This document shows positions 52,127 to 64,000 of a stretch of DNA of 64,000 bases, piece by piece. How positions within the stretch are numbered: position 1 is the stretch's first letter; each line of letters begins with the position of its first letter. The DNA comes from Dirofilaria immitis (taxonomy: Eukaryota > Nematoda > Chromadorea > Rhabditida > Onchocercidae). The notes under the pieces were generated by a model, which saw nothing but the letters and a program-made list of their open reading frames with translations, made no database searches and had not been told where the DNA came from. A program made the translations under genes and the position numbers. The stretch covers positions 620,001-684,000 of the forward strand of contig JAKNDB010000110.1 in NCBI GenBank assembly GCA_024305405.1. The letters are read 5' to 3'.

Positions 52127-54015
52127 AATGAAGTTTTAAAATTGAAATCTGTACACTCAACATACGATTGGGTAGCAACTGTCAAGCGGGTAAATCTTGG
52201 AATATTTATGCTATTAACAATTTTCTAAAGGCAAAGATTTATGAAAATTATTTCCAGCATGAAATTACTTAATGGCACAGACTTAAAAGGCTTATTATGC
52301 TATCTTTCTTGAACTGGTAGTGAACGAAACAATATTTGGTTACACTTTTGTATCCAAAGTCACACCTATATGCTTCAGAGCATCGAAGATGAGAGCAAAC
52401 TAGCACAACTAGAATTTTGTGCCGATAGGCGTAAACAAGCAGAGAAATAATGACGTTGGGATGCAATAATCCGTCTGAAATAAGTTTATCATCTATCCGC
52501 TTCTTTCTCACAATTATCATAATAGAATAGTTTATTCTGAAATGTAATTTAATAGCTTGGAACCATCAACAACCTTTATTTGTAATTTCTGTTAAGCTCT
52601 GGAATTGCACATACGAATTATATTGTTTTTCTTCTAAAGAAGTGATATATAAGGAATAACGAACCATTCCAGTTTTATTTGTCGGTATCAAAAGGTATAT
52701 TATAGGCATTGACACCATTCTTCATTTGTTCTTCAGTAATTAATATTATAAATTTTTCAATTAAACTTCACAGTTCGTTTTTAATTAATCTAAATCAATG
52801 TCGAAATAATAAAAGTCATATATTCAAATTAATAAGAAAAGAAGTAAATTTAGTCGATTTTAATATTTCAACATGAGATCGTGCATCATGTACACTGTCG
52901 TCTACAAATCAATGCGTATTTGAACTGAAATACTCGATAATATCCAGACTTCCAAGATATCAATCTCTGATAAGCAACATGGTCTAAGAAGTCATTAATA
53001 AGCATTGTTTAATAGAATGATATTGAACTATTTAAAGGTAAAGAGTTTGGAGTGAGAATTTAGGAAGAATTTGCATCTTTTAAATACATATAAATTCCAA
53101 AATTTACCTATGCAATAACAACTACCCTAATTCATTGCTTACCCTAACCATTTATTCAAAGTTCAATATCGAATTACTATAAATAAATTTTAACATGCGA
53201 AAGGTAAAAAGCGTTTGGTATGCCACGACTACACTGCTCAGTTTTACTTTTGCTCAGTTTATGCAGCATATGCCGTTTTCACTGCAATGTTTCGAAAAAT
53301 TAAACCTGAATATTTTGATCTTAAACGTAACATTGATATGAAGATTACGGCTCGAACATTTCTAGAAAAATATTTGCTGAAAAGTATTATGCTGCTAGAA
53401 GTGAGGAATCTTTCCGCTTCACATTAACTTCCGGTCTCATTCACGTTCATAATCTAGAACATCATGCACGTAATCTGATTACCTATAAATAATTATTTGG
53501 TGAGAAATCAAGCTTAGAACTAGCTATGAAAATATTATTTTCAAGAGTAATCTTTGAAAACAGTAAAGATATTATTGAAACTGTTATGTGGTCGAAACAC
53601 GTGAAGCTTTTAAAACATAATATTGATAATTACTAATTATTGGAATATGAATATACGTCGTAAATCTCTGCTGAAATAACGCTTTTCCAATGGTACCTTA
53701 GTTTGAAATCCAATTTTCGTTGTACTCCATCAAAATAATCTCAGGTCGGTTTGATGTTCCTGCAATGCGCTATTAAATGTACAACATTGAACTATTATTT
53801 CGAGACTTACCATTGTGATCAAACCAACATGGAAGAAGCAAACTTACAATAGCAGCAATGCTTATAGCAGGAATTTCATACACATCCGCCGTTGGCGTAT
53901 CATAACATAATGTATTGCATATCAACATCAGTAGAGCTTTAAAAAATTTTTAAAAGACTAATAAAAACTTCACACACTAATATACGTTTTACTGAATTGC
54001 CATGTGTTTTATTTA

Positions 54016-54122
54016 CCAACCCGAGATAAAAGTTCCCAGAATCCTAATGATAATTTTTTTATGCATTCTATCATCATCAAACAAACTTTTGAGATTTAAA
54101 CTACATCTGCTAATAGCATCTT
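54016..54122. repeat. 107-bp direct repeat, copy 1
   Basis: Repeated at 54399-54505 (offset 383 bp) with about five base differences. It starts CCAACCCGAGATAAAAGT and ends GCTAATAGCATCTT. No coding role is apparent. Confidence 0.9.
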
Positions 54123-54398
54123 TTACTATTGCAGATAATTTTTGTGAAAAACAATACGTAAGATTGACCAAAGATTTGATTACAAATAAGAAGCAGATAT
54201 CTCATGAATTAATATCGAGTTTTTGAAAATGTTTCAAACAATCTGCTTTCAAATGGAAAATAAATTTGCGAAAACTAAATTAGCAAAAATACAGAAAAAT
54301 GTCAATTCTTCATTAGGAGTGACTTACATTTTCGTTATTTCTAGTAAGAAATTGCTTTCCAGAAATAATGCTTGGTTAAAATCACCAATGAAGATTTG

Positions 54399-54505
54399 CC
54401 AACCCGAGATAAAAGTATCCAGAATCCTAATGATAATTTTTTTATGCATTCTATCATCATAAAATAAACTTTTAAGATTTAAACTACATCTGCTAATAGC
54501 ATCTT
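54399..54505. repeat. 107-bp direct repeat, copy 2
   Basis: Second copy of the sequence at 54016-54122, about 5% diverged. The roughly 275 bp between the copies is not repeated. Confidence 0.9.
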
Positions 54506-57500
54506 AAAATATAACCTTATGCGGCACATTTCATTAGGGAATTTTGTTTTGTTTCTTTTTCTTTGTTATAGCACATATTATCAATTTTCATGGAAATTAA
54601 ATGGATCCTAATAGACACAGAAATCCTACTCTGTTTTACTTATCATTTTACAAGCCTTATTGTAGGAAGAAATCTATTCATACCGTCGACGTCGTCACCC
54701 TTATCTTTTGGAAGGTAATTTTCAGCCATTCGTAATGGAACCTTTCGTTTTAATCCTACCTCTAGGAGCATCGTGAATTCTCTCCTAACAAAAACTTTAA
54801 AGTTATAGGGTTGATAATAGTCCATGCTCTTCTTAATTAAAGGACAGGAAATAAATTTGTGCAATAAAGACTTGTTCGTATTACAAGTCCGATTCAGTTT
54901 AACAGGCTTAATAAGAAATCAGGTCAATGATGCTAGTTCAGAAATCAAAATCATAATAGTTTTCTTATTTGCTCAAAGTGCAGTCGACAATAATTATCAT
55001 TCAAAACATGTCTCTATGAAAACTTATTTTGTAAGTCGAAAGAATTAATTCTCTCTTTTGAATTCGTTATTAGGGAATCCCACACACTGTGAGTGAAATG
55101 TAACGAGTAACTGCCATAAAAGTTATGTTATTTGGAGTACTTTGCACAAACCTGATCTTAAGAAATGATTTGTATATGCAAAAATAATATTTCTCATATC
55201 TCGAATTCTCTGTTTTTAACTGCGTACAAGCTTCCTACCACATATATCAGCAGGAGTAAAATTTTCAAAAGAGATTAATAAGAATGTGAATGATTCGGGA
55301 ATGATAATGAATCCGAAAAACAATGCGAAGTGATGTTTAAAAGACCGATAAAAATTTTCAGCAAATAAATAATGATAATTATAGAAAATAGCTAATTATT
55401 ACAGTTGACAAATTTGCCAGTGGATGAAGTCACAACCATGTTGGAGTTTAAGAACATATTCTTTAAGATTAAAAAGAAAAAAATGACATAAGTAGTAGAT
55501 TGGCGGGATCCTCGGAATGTAATCAGATAGAGAATTCAATAGCACACTGGAACTTTAGATACAGCTTGAACCATTTTAAGGAAGTATGATTTATTGGTCG
55601 CAGAAGGAAAAACAGGCATGCAGAAATGATTGATATTCCTATTTCGAATTTAAAGATATGTTTGATAGAAAATTCTGAAAGTTTAAAAATTAATATTGTG
55701 ACTTACTTGTACTTTTCGGAGCATTCTGTTTTATCCAGAACCTTTCCAGGAATTACTTGCATATAAAACTCTTCGCAAAATAAACAAGAAGAAAAACTAT
55801 GGTAACAATAAAACGATTAAAAGTTAAAATATCAGGTCAAAGGATATGAACAAAATTAAATTTGTGAAACATAATCTCAATTGAAGATTAGGATATAAAA
55901 TTATTTAAAGGACTAAAAAGTAATGGACAACTGATTCTTCTACAACTGCTTAATTCAATTCATGGTGTAGTCAAATTGAATATTCGAATTGTCTAGCTTT
56001 AACTACAATTACCTTAATAAGCGTTTCCAAGCAGTTATCGCCAATATTTTTTCTTGCATACTTTTCCCTTTTCACTTATTTTCACTGCATAATTTTTACT
56101 GATTATTCCGTAGCAATTTGCAAAAACACAAAACATTCAATTCGAAAAATCATTTTCCAGCTTGATTATGCACAATAAGAAGATTAAACCCGAAGCTAAA
56201 AGAATAAATTCAAATCCACTTAGAACTTTTAAAGTAATGACAATAATAATATAAGTTTAAATAAAGAAATGATTTTCAAGCAAAATTTTTATTGAAAGAC
56301 TTTGTAATAAGCTTACATAATTATGTTAATCATGATCTTGATCTCTATAACAAAATTCGCGCTATCATCAAGACAATTACCACTTTTCGTTTGCTCACAA
56401 TCGTACACGATACCGCTTATTCTTTCACAAAATGAAATGCTCAGACAAGTATATGCTATGAGTGATGAATAATCTTGAAAAATATAAGATTTAAATTTAT
56501 GAAAAAATACTATTTTAAGTAGTGGTCAACTAAAGCGATTAATCACAGAGCTGCTATCAGTGGCATTATCATTTTGGACACATTTTTAAGTGTACTAATC
56601 ACTACATAGAAAAATGTGAGATGCTGCAACGATAGCTTACTGATAACTGATAAAATAGCAAATTAACGATAGTTTTCTCATTTGTTAAGCTTATCAATTT
56701 TAAGTATACTTTTAGATGCATTTTCCACACAAGAGTTGTCAACGATCACTAACACTGGAAGCGCTTTTTCATTAAAAAAATCACATATGATCATCGCACA
56801 ATGACATTTATTGATCATACTATCGCTAGATCATTGACTTCAACAGCGCCAATATTTCAGCATGTAATCTAGAAAACCAAAAAACTAAACGCAAAGCAGC
56901 AGGATTTAGCAAATTGGATTTCTCTGTAATAAATTTTGTATTCAAAGTTTAGTATTAAAAAAAACGTTCAAAATATTTTGCTAGCTACGGAAAAGTTCAT
57001 CCGTTGAGCATATTCTGGTTTTTATTAACAGTAGTATCATTCTCGAAATAGAATTCTAAGAAATTTCAACAGGCTTGTTAAATCGCTTGCTTATTTCTTC
57101 TTCAGTGCAATTTCGCTCCTAGCAACCAGTATACAAACTTCCAATCCGCGGTTATCATCAAATATCTTTTTCAATTTTACTCATTATTAAATTCATCCAT
57201 TTTCTCCACCTATTTTTCATTGTCAGTTTTACTAAAAAATCCACATCGATTGATTCACCAATTTTACGAAATATTGATCGTATCTAAAGCGAAGATCCAA
57301 TTGCTTTTGCTGTTATACCCTATTACCCGAAGAATACCGAAACGATCAACTAAGACATCAAACTTATTTTAGCAAACCAACGAAGAATTAATGACTATTC
57401 AATCGATGGTTTCTATTTATCCAAGTTTGCATTGCTCTGTTCTTCTCAAAGTTGGATGGGACCGTGACATGCACACCTTATCAAGCTCCTCTGCTTATCT

Positions 57501-60500
57501 TACTCCTGTTGATTCTATTGATCCTTTCTGTTCGTACTTCTCTCACTCTGTTTTCTATTTTCTACTCAGACAGTAAGTCAATTCCTTTTTAAAAATAGTT
57601 GGAAGTAAAAGAAAAGTTAATTCAAATTAGTAACCTGCAAATTTTATTTTTATCCTTACAGATCCATCCACCAATCAACGTCTTCAATATCAGTTTGATT
57701 TATTCTTATTCTTATAATTTTCATTGAATATTTTTAAAATGAATGATCAATAACCGCCATGCTAAATTGTAAATTTAATTTCGAAAAATTGTTTTAGCAA
57801 TTTTCGTATGAATTAAGACTGATCATTCAAACTTCATCTGCTGCAACATATTGTGACTATCCTTAAACCATTCTTAAAAATAGATTTGTATATTCGATAG
57901 AGCTTTAAAAAAATTAATAATTTATTAATCTTGATATTTTATTGGACCCTAAAATTTTTTCTAGCCCAAAAAGGTTATGTTATGCCATTGCTCTAAAATA
58001 TTTTATGAACTATGCCGCAATATTATTTATAGTACAGTTCCTTTAATAACTATTTATATGCATTATTGCCGAAAAAATATAATTTCATTAAATTTCTTCA
58101 TGAACTTTATTACTCAAAATTTATTCCCTACTAGACGAAAGACTAGCGTGTCTTAATTAATGAATCACCTACAATTGTGTTAGCTTCATGCCGGAAAGTG
58201 TGATTACTCTTTTGTACCACTTTTGATTCATTACTTAGTATCCCTAGTGTTTATCATTATCTAGAATTCTTCATTCTTATTACCTTCACTTTCGAGACAC
58301 AAGTAGCCTCATAACAAGTCGTTTTGTTCATAACCTCTGATTGCATTAATAATAGATCAGATTAACAACTAACAAAAGGTCACATCTGACCATTTCGGTT
58401 GATAAAACGGTTGCTTACGAATATATGATCATTTATGAACGAATTATATTAGCACATATTTTGATCGATGATATTCTTGAGCACAATCACAATGCTGTTG
58501 TTTATTTAAAGCGAACAACTTTTGACAAATAGTAGGTAGATAGATAGCATCGTGATTGTGCCCGTACATACGGTAAATCGACTTAAAAATTTATTTAGTG
58601 AAATTTGCGACTATTATAAGCGAAGCTTTACATTAACAATAGTGGAAGTAGAAAAATCAATCACGTGCTTTTAATGGCTGATCTTATTTATTAAGACTAC
58701 CATTAGGCTGAAATAGGAAGCGTCAAAATGAAGTTACATTTTCATTTTGTAATGAATTACTTCATTTTCTTCCCACCTTCTCAATGAAATGAAAGCTTTT
58801 GTGATGTAAAAAACTTCAACTTCGCAAAGGGAGTTCACATTCTAACTTACTCGTTCTGAATTATATTCCTTCGTGAAATTCAAAAAATATCTTTGAGAAG
58901 TATTTTTGAAAATTTGACTTCAGCGAATTTAAATCTCATAATTTTATAATAAATACTATGTGGAAAAATCGGTATTTCGGAAAACTGTTGATCAAGATAT
59001 TCGTTTAAACCGATAAATTATCGAATAATTTTGTATAGTCCCCTATCAGTCAGATAATTGTCTCTTTTCTCTTGCCTGCGAGCGGCACAGTACCATTGCT
59101 CATTCGTCATCGCTACTATAATCATCGCTAATTATATTTTTTCAAATATTCTTCCTAATGCATTCAATGACGTTTATTAGTTTTCGATTAAATTATTGAA
59201 TCTTCCGATAGCTATAGAAGTGGCTAATTTTTATGTGTAAAGAAATTTAAAAAGAAATAGTTTAACTTTCATACATTAAATTTATCATCTACTTGATGCT
59301 TTTTGATAGAAATTAGAATTGGAAATGACGAATACATTTCAATCTTCTCATCTCCAGATCAATGAGATTTACTTCACCATGTTTCTCTTCTCCTTTGTTG
59401 AAAATGAAATTGATTTATTTAAAATATTTCCAAAAAATTCTCAATGTTTTCTCTTAATAAATTACAAACATCATTTAAACTATCATCCCGAAGAATTAAT
59501 TCTATGTGTCCTATAACATTCGAAAGATTTGTTATGAAATGAAAGAAGAAATTGATGGACGATTGGCTGACAGTGACGGATAATTTGTCAGTGAAGATGC
59601 ATGAAGAAAAGATAAGGGATGATACATTATTCGGAGTTTTTATGTCACTCTTCTTGCTGCTCTCTACTTATGCTCCCCACAAAATACTGCCATCACTTTT
59701 TCAGGAATATTCGCCGCAATGCATTTATTTATAGTTAACTTGCTACATAAACATGTGGTCGAAATGTCTTCATCTAATCCTTCTAACTATGTCATTGTTA
59801 AACGCAAATGAAGTTTTTATAGTATCGTGCATAACTACTTTTCAGGATTTATTTTAAATTCCCTCGCTTCTCCTTAAATCATCCTATTTGTCATCAGCTG
59901 ACCATGTAGAAATTTTTATGTGACATTTCAGTCAATTTTATGTTTGTTTATACAATTTTTCTATTCTAATGCTGTATCGCATGACAAATGCTACTACCAG
60001 TACGTAAGCGTTGCGTCTTCCAATTGCATTTATCGCTGTTCGCTTCAATCACATCATTATAGCAGAATCTATTGAAACGCCGAAACATCAAGTGATTTAA
60101 CTGTTTTCACTTGTTGTTCATGCTTTCTTCATTCAAGCATGGCACGTGTCTTTGATTCTACTATTTCTTCCTCTTATTTACTTGTAGTGGTTATCTCTGT
60201 ATCATATCGTTCAAATGAAATTATTCTCAAACATGAATCTTGATCTAAAAAATAATTCAAATTTTAAATAGATCCAAAATCGAAAATATCTGCAATATTG
60301 TTATAATTTCAAATTCAGATGTTGGATTTGTGGCATTCTTCTGAGGAAGTTAGATCATCCGTTTTCTCTGCCCGTCCATTTCAAGTGCAGGATGATTTTT
60401 CAAGTTTATGAAGAGGCTTACTGGAGCTTTATTTAAAGAAGTGTTGCTATCCAAATTTCAAAAGCAACTAGCCACAACGAGAATTCTGACGAGAATTCCT

Positions 60501-61230
60501 TATATCTAAATTTTTGTGCTTCTTCTTCTTCTCTCGCTGTTAGATGTGCGCTAAATTGTTCTTTTAATGAGTTTTCAACACTTAATACATTTATTAATCC
60601 AGCTAATTTATTAAAATACTGCCAGCATACTATCCATTTGATTGGACAACCTCAAATTCGCTATTTCTTGCTCATCAACCTTCAGTGTATGTGAAGCTTC
60701 TTGGTTAGGCACATCCTCTATGGAAATGACCTAGAAACTTGGAGTTTTGCAATCAGATAATCTTTCATTCAGAAGTCAGAAAGTTAAATGTTTTTGATAC
60801 TTTTGAAAAAGATTATATGTGCCATGGTTCATTTTTAGACAGGATTGCCATTTTTTTTTTCAAAAGTTCTAACATTATCCTTGCAAAAGCATAATGAATG
60901 CTTGCGTTTTTACCAGTGGATAATCTGAGAAGCGACCTACAGTGTGGTGATGATTGACCAGAACTGTAATAGCGTAGAGAATAAGAAAGCTATACAAGCG
61001 ATAAGAGTTGTTGAAATTTGATTTATAAGCCATACCACAAAAAATTTCATCTGAGATACGAATCAGTTCTGGAAACGTAAACTTCGTTGGAAGTTTTGCT
61101 TAAATTGTTAGAATATTTGGTTATTTAAGGAATTATTCTTTAAATAAATGCAAATGACTATTCATCGGTGTGAAAAGTCATTAATAAGATTATTTTGAAA
61201 GAATAAAAAATTATGTAAATTATAAATCAA

Positions 61231-61448
61231 TCACTGATTAAGTTGATCTGCAGCTGGCTTCTTTATTACTGATGCTGTTGTGACAGCATCTCGAACCTTT
61301 CCAACATTTTTTTTTATAATTTGCTCCGGTCTTTTCAGATGAAAAATTTTTAGGTAAAGTAAATTTTCCTTATGATTTCTGATCGGATCTACTAGAAAAT
61401 TTTGCTCAGGTATTTTTTTAATGGAGCCTTTCTTTGCTAACATTAAAG
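61231..61448 (-). CDS. Possible terminal exon of an unrecognised gene
   Basis: After an acceptor (CCATTTTAG) at 61450-61449 a lysine-rich frame stays open for 71 codons to TGA at 61231-61233 (for example PEQNFLVDPIRNHKEN and KVRDAVTTASVIKKP). Residue use looks more protein-like than neighbouring AT-rich frames. It needs a phase 1 partner upstream, but the candidate exons at 61528-61560 and 61830-61999 both end in phase 2. A missing base like those in the known genes would explain this. I do not recognise the product. Confidence 0.3.
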
Positions 61449-61829
61449 CTAAAATGGGGTCAAAAATTAAGCCAAATTTTCATAAAACTATTAGAAATTC
61501 AGTGATGGAAATATATGTTATAGGTACCTTGAGATGTGAATACACTTTTTCACTTCTATACTAAGTTTAGAAGAAAAACATCAGTACGAATTGCTGATGA
61601 ATTATAAAGCTGCGCAAGTTCTGTAAAATATATTCTGTTAGATAAGAAGCCAGCAAAGATCAAATGATGACTTTTGGGTTTTAACTCTGTGTCTATAATT
61701 AATCACCATCTCATCAAGAAATCCCGAAGATAATTTCTCAAGAAAAAATTATCATGACTCCTTTCGAGAATGATATTTAATTATGCAGAGGATATAAAGT
61801 CAAATTAATTTGTAGAATGCAATGCTCAC

Positions 61830-61999
61830 CAATGAATATCGAGCTTAGCAGCAACTAATATGAGATTTTCTTGAGTAGACATAGTAGCATGGAAAGTTAA
61901 TAAATTCAATTTCTTATCTTTATGCTTCGATTTACGACTTCCTTGGCTTGTTTGTTTGGTGCATGAAAACAGAATTTTTATGTGTTTAAATCGCAACAT
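61830..61999 (-). CDS. Possible first exon of an unrecognised gene
   Basis: An ATG at 61997-61999 opens a 56-codon frame (MLRFKHIKILFSC, later STQENLILVAAKLDIH) that ends exactly at a good donor, TG|GTGAGC, in phase 2. A 33-nt stretch bounded by AG and GT at 61528-61560 could be the next exon. No domain is recognised. It may belong with the exon-like frame at 61231-61448. Confidence 0.35.
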
Positions 62000-62874
62000 A
62001 TTAGTTTTCTCGATTTAAATAACGATGTGCTTCATTCAGTCGATAATTCGTAAAAAAAAAAAGTTGCTCTAATGAAGAGATCAATGAAGACATGTAATTA
62101 GTATCAATTTATCGGTATCCTTTTGTCAAGTTAGAAATTAAAAGTACCAATTGATGGAAATGTGTTCGAAAAATTACAGCATTTATTTGTTGACTTCTAT
62201 ATAAATTTTTGCGAAAAAATAATTTCTATGAAAGAGGCCGTCGATCACTGCGAATAATAATTGTGCCTATGGTTTTTGACTCCTACAAAACAAACGAACA
62301 AAATTCTTTATTACTGCTTTCGACTTCAGATATCAATTAAAACCTATGCATATCACAGCGTGCTGATCATGCTTCCCATCTTTTCTCTTCAAACTTGACC
62401 TATATATTATCACATTACGCATTGTATCTACTGGCTAAATTTATTCTCGATTAGAAAACAACTTAAACTTAGAAAATACCAGGCCTATCTTGGTCCTTCT
62501 ACTTCAATCAATTCATTTCGGCTATCGCTATAAGAAGGACCATAAAAATAAAGGAGATAGTTAAACTGCTAAAATTTCTTAGAAGTTATTAACAGGAAGC
62601 ATATTTTCTAGGCGAGAGTATCTCAAAACTTGAGCTGACCAAATTTATTATGAAGAGAAAGCATCGTTCTTTTACTCACCAACGAGCAGTTTTAATTAAC
62701 AGTAAAGGGTATAATTGCCTGCCTGATAGATAATCTTGGCTCGGAAAAAGTATATGTATCCAGTGAAAAGAACTGGCTCACTATGATTCTATAATATTTC
62801 GGATCGCTGAATTCCGGAGATAACGGAATAACTAAGGACTAGACAATTAAGAAGAAAATGAAGGAAAGATGGAT

Positions 62875-63112
62875 AATTTATTTAACATAATTTATTAAGA
62901 TAATTTTCAGATATTTAGATATTAGATTTAGATTTTTTATATTAGATATTTAGATTTAGATGTTTGAAATATTTTCAGATATTGTCAAGTATTTTTTAAT
63001 ACTCAGATAATTTATTAGATATTTTCAGATATTTATCCATTTTCAGATATTTATCCAGATAATTTATTCTCAGCATAATTTTATTTATTCATTCAGATAA
63101 TTTATTCAGCAA
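62875..63112. repeat. Degenerate CAGATATTTA / CAGATAATTTATT repeat tract
   Basis: Short units such as TTTTCAGATATTTA and CAGATAATTTATT recur irregularly, with one clear 18-bp doublet (CAGATATTTATCCATTTT-like) near 63024-63060. It is simple AT-rich satellite-like sequence. Confidence 0.75.
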
Positions 63113-63587
63113 TGTATTGAGCGATGAAACACAAATGTTTGCACAATTTCTCATATATCTGGTATCAATCACGGATACTGTCAAATTTAAGTTTCTTAAA
63201 TGTTTTTGAGACAAGTTATGTACTTTAGAGATTAAAAAGCTAAGTTGCTGTGGATCATTCATTTCCTTTCTCACGCGATCAGTGCTGTCAGCTTGAACCA
63301 TAGTTCCTGATAATGAACAGTTTCACAACAGTGCTTAATAGAAGAGGAAGTTTCACCAAAAATAAGGTGAGCTGTCAGGCAACATACAAAAGACGATTAC
63401 ATTTAAAATAGGATTAAATAACTAGCTGAAAATCACCTTTGCGCAATCCGTAGTTAAAGTTAAGGGCTACTAAATTATAAAGCTTTTTAATCAATTTCAT
63501 TAAAAAAAAGTTGCAATTTTGCCAATTAATGAGATATTCATTAGTCATGTCGTCATTTGAAGGTAACTTTAGGTATGATATGCGGTT

Positions 63588-63652
63588 TTGTATATATATA
63601 TATATACATGTATATAAGCGCCGATGTGTGTATATGTATGTTGTGTGTGTTC
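63588..63652. repeat. TA/TG microsatellite
   Basis: A TA tract is followed by TATG/TGTG units. Non-coding simple sequence. Confidence 0.9.
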
Positions 63653-64000
63653 GTGAAAAAGTTTCACTCAGGATATAGATTTGGTTATGAATAATATTGA
63701 GTGAAATAAATGCGAGCGAGTCATTTCTCGCTTATGGTTGACCTTCTCATCGTTATTTGGACACTCTTAATATTTGGGCTTATTTCTTAAACTTTTATAC
63801 TCAAAGAACCTGAGAATTCTCATCAAATTCAAATTTGAGTAACCTTAAATCTATTGAAAATTACCGACAAATGATCTGAGAAATTAGCTTTGCAATTTGA
63901 AATGAAGTCAAGATCAATATCCGAATTCTGTATACGGCACATATTCAATTTCATCACTATTTTTAAAGAATCCGATTTTTTCCTTTTACTTCCATTATCT

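Larger units (their letters stand above)
37347..61230. other. Long AT-rich stretch without a recognised gene
   Basis: About 24 kb in which no open frame shows a domain I know and no chain of exons could be built. The missing 5' exon(s) of the receptor may lie in its first part. Local items are listed separately: 27-bp tandem repeats and two hairpins near 46-47 kb, a T-run near 48.84 kb, a Tc1-like motif at 52.07 kb and a 107-bp duplicate pair at 54 kb. Since the recognised genes carry single-base deletions, a fast-evolving gene here could be missed. Confidence 0.5.

Noticed and set aside
52269..52520. Minus-strand 83-codon frame
   Set aside because: No domain and no splice partners. It overlaps the area of the possible transposon relic on the other strand.
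54643..54864. Minus-strand 73-codon frame (RREFTMLLEVGLKRK...)
   Set aside because: Some protein-like character but isolated. No family recognised and no junctions to other exons.
63089..63301. Minus-strand 70-codon frame beginning MVQADSTDRVRKEM
   Set aside because: Plausible composition, but no splice context or family match, and it borders simple repeats.
1..64000. Search by eye for tRNA, rRNA, CRISPR arrays, viral genes or bacterial endosymbiont insertions
   Set aside because: No cloverleaf-type internal promoter pairs, spaced repeats, or bacterial or viral protein motifs were seen.

Overview
This window looks like nuclear DNA of a nematode, most likely a clade III (spirurid/filarioid) worm. 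It is AT-rich (estimated by eye at roughly 70% or more). Its genes are cut into many small exons by introns with tight GT...TTTCAG-type borders, and the protein matches are to metazoan and nematode families. I see no rRNA, tRNA, operon-like bacterial DNA, CRISPR or viral sequence. The genus is an inference.

Three multi-exon genes can be read. (1) At 1004-10679 on the minus strand is unc-6/netrin: 11 exons, about 605 residues, with signal peptide, laminin N-terminal domain, three laminin-EGF modules and NTR domain, and including a 33-nt micro-exon. (2) At 20134-27768 on the plus strand is an ANKS1/Odin-type adaptor: 31 exons, about 1320 residues, with ankyrin repeats, two SAM domains and a PTB domain. 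(3) At 29372-37346 on the minus strand is a seven-transmembrane receptor of the nematode chemoreceptor/rhodopsin-like type: seven exons found, the 5' end not found, and a long cytoplasmic tail ending in a possible PDZ-binding sequence.

Layout: unc-6 and ANKS1 are divergent and share about 9.45 kb of non-coding sequence (10680-20133), with a GC-box-like island close to unc-6. ANKS1 and the receptor are convergent, with about 1.6 kb between them. From 37347 to about 61230 I see no convincing gene, only short repeats, hairpins and one possible Tc1-like transposase relic. A few minus-strand exon-like stretches at 61.2-62.0 kb may be a further, unrecognised gene.

The clearest unexpected result concerns sequence quality. 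Each of the three conserved genes is broken by single-base deletions (two in unc-6, at least one in ANKS1, three in the receptor), mostly in homopolymer runs. Adding one base at each point restores family-typical protein and makes every exon phase fit. The simplest reading is homopolymer under-calling in an unpolished assembly, not gene decay.

Functionally, netrin is the secreted axon-guidance cue. ANKS1-type proteins are cytoplasmic adaptors, linked in vertebrates to Eph receptor signalling, and the receptor is probably a sensory or neuropeptide GPCR. I found no evidence for a new multi-gene system.
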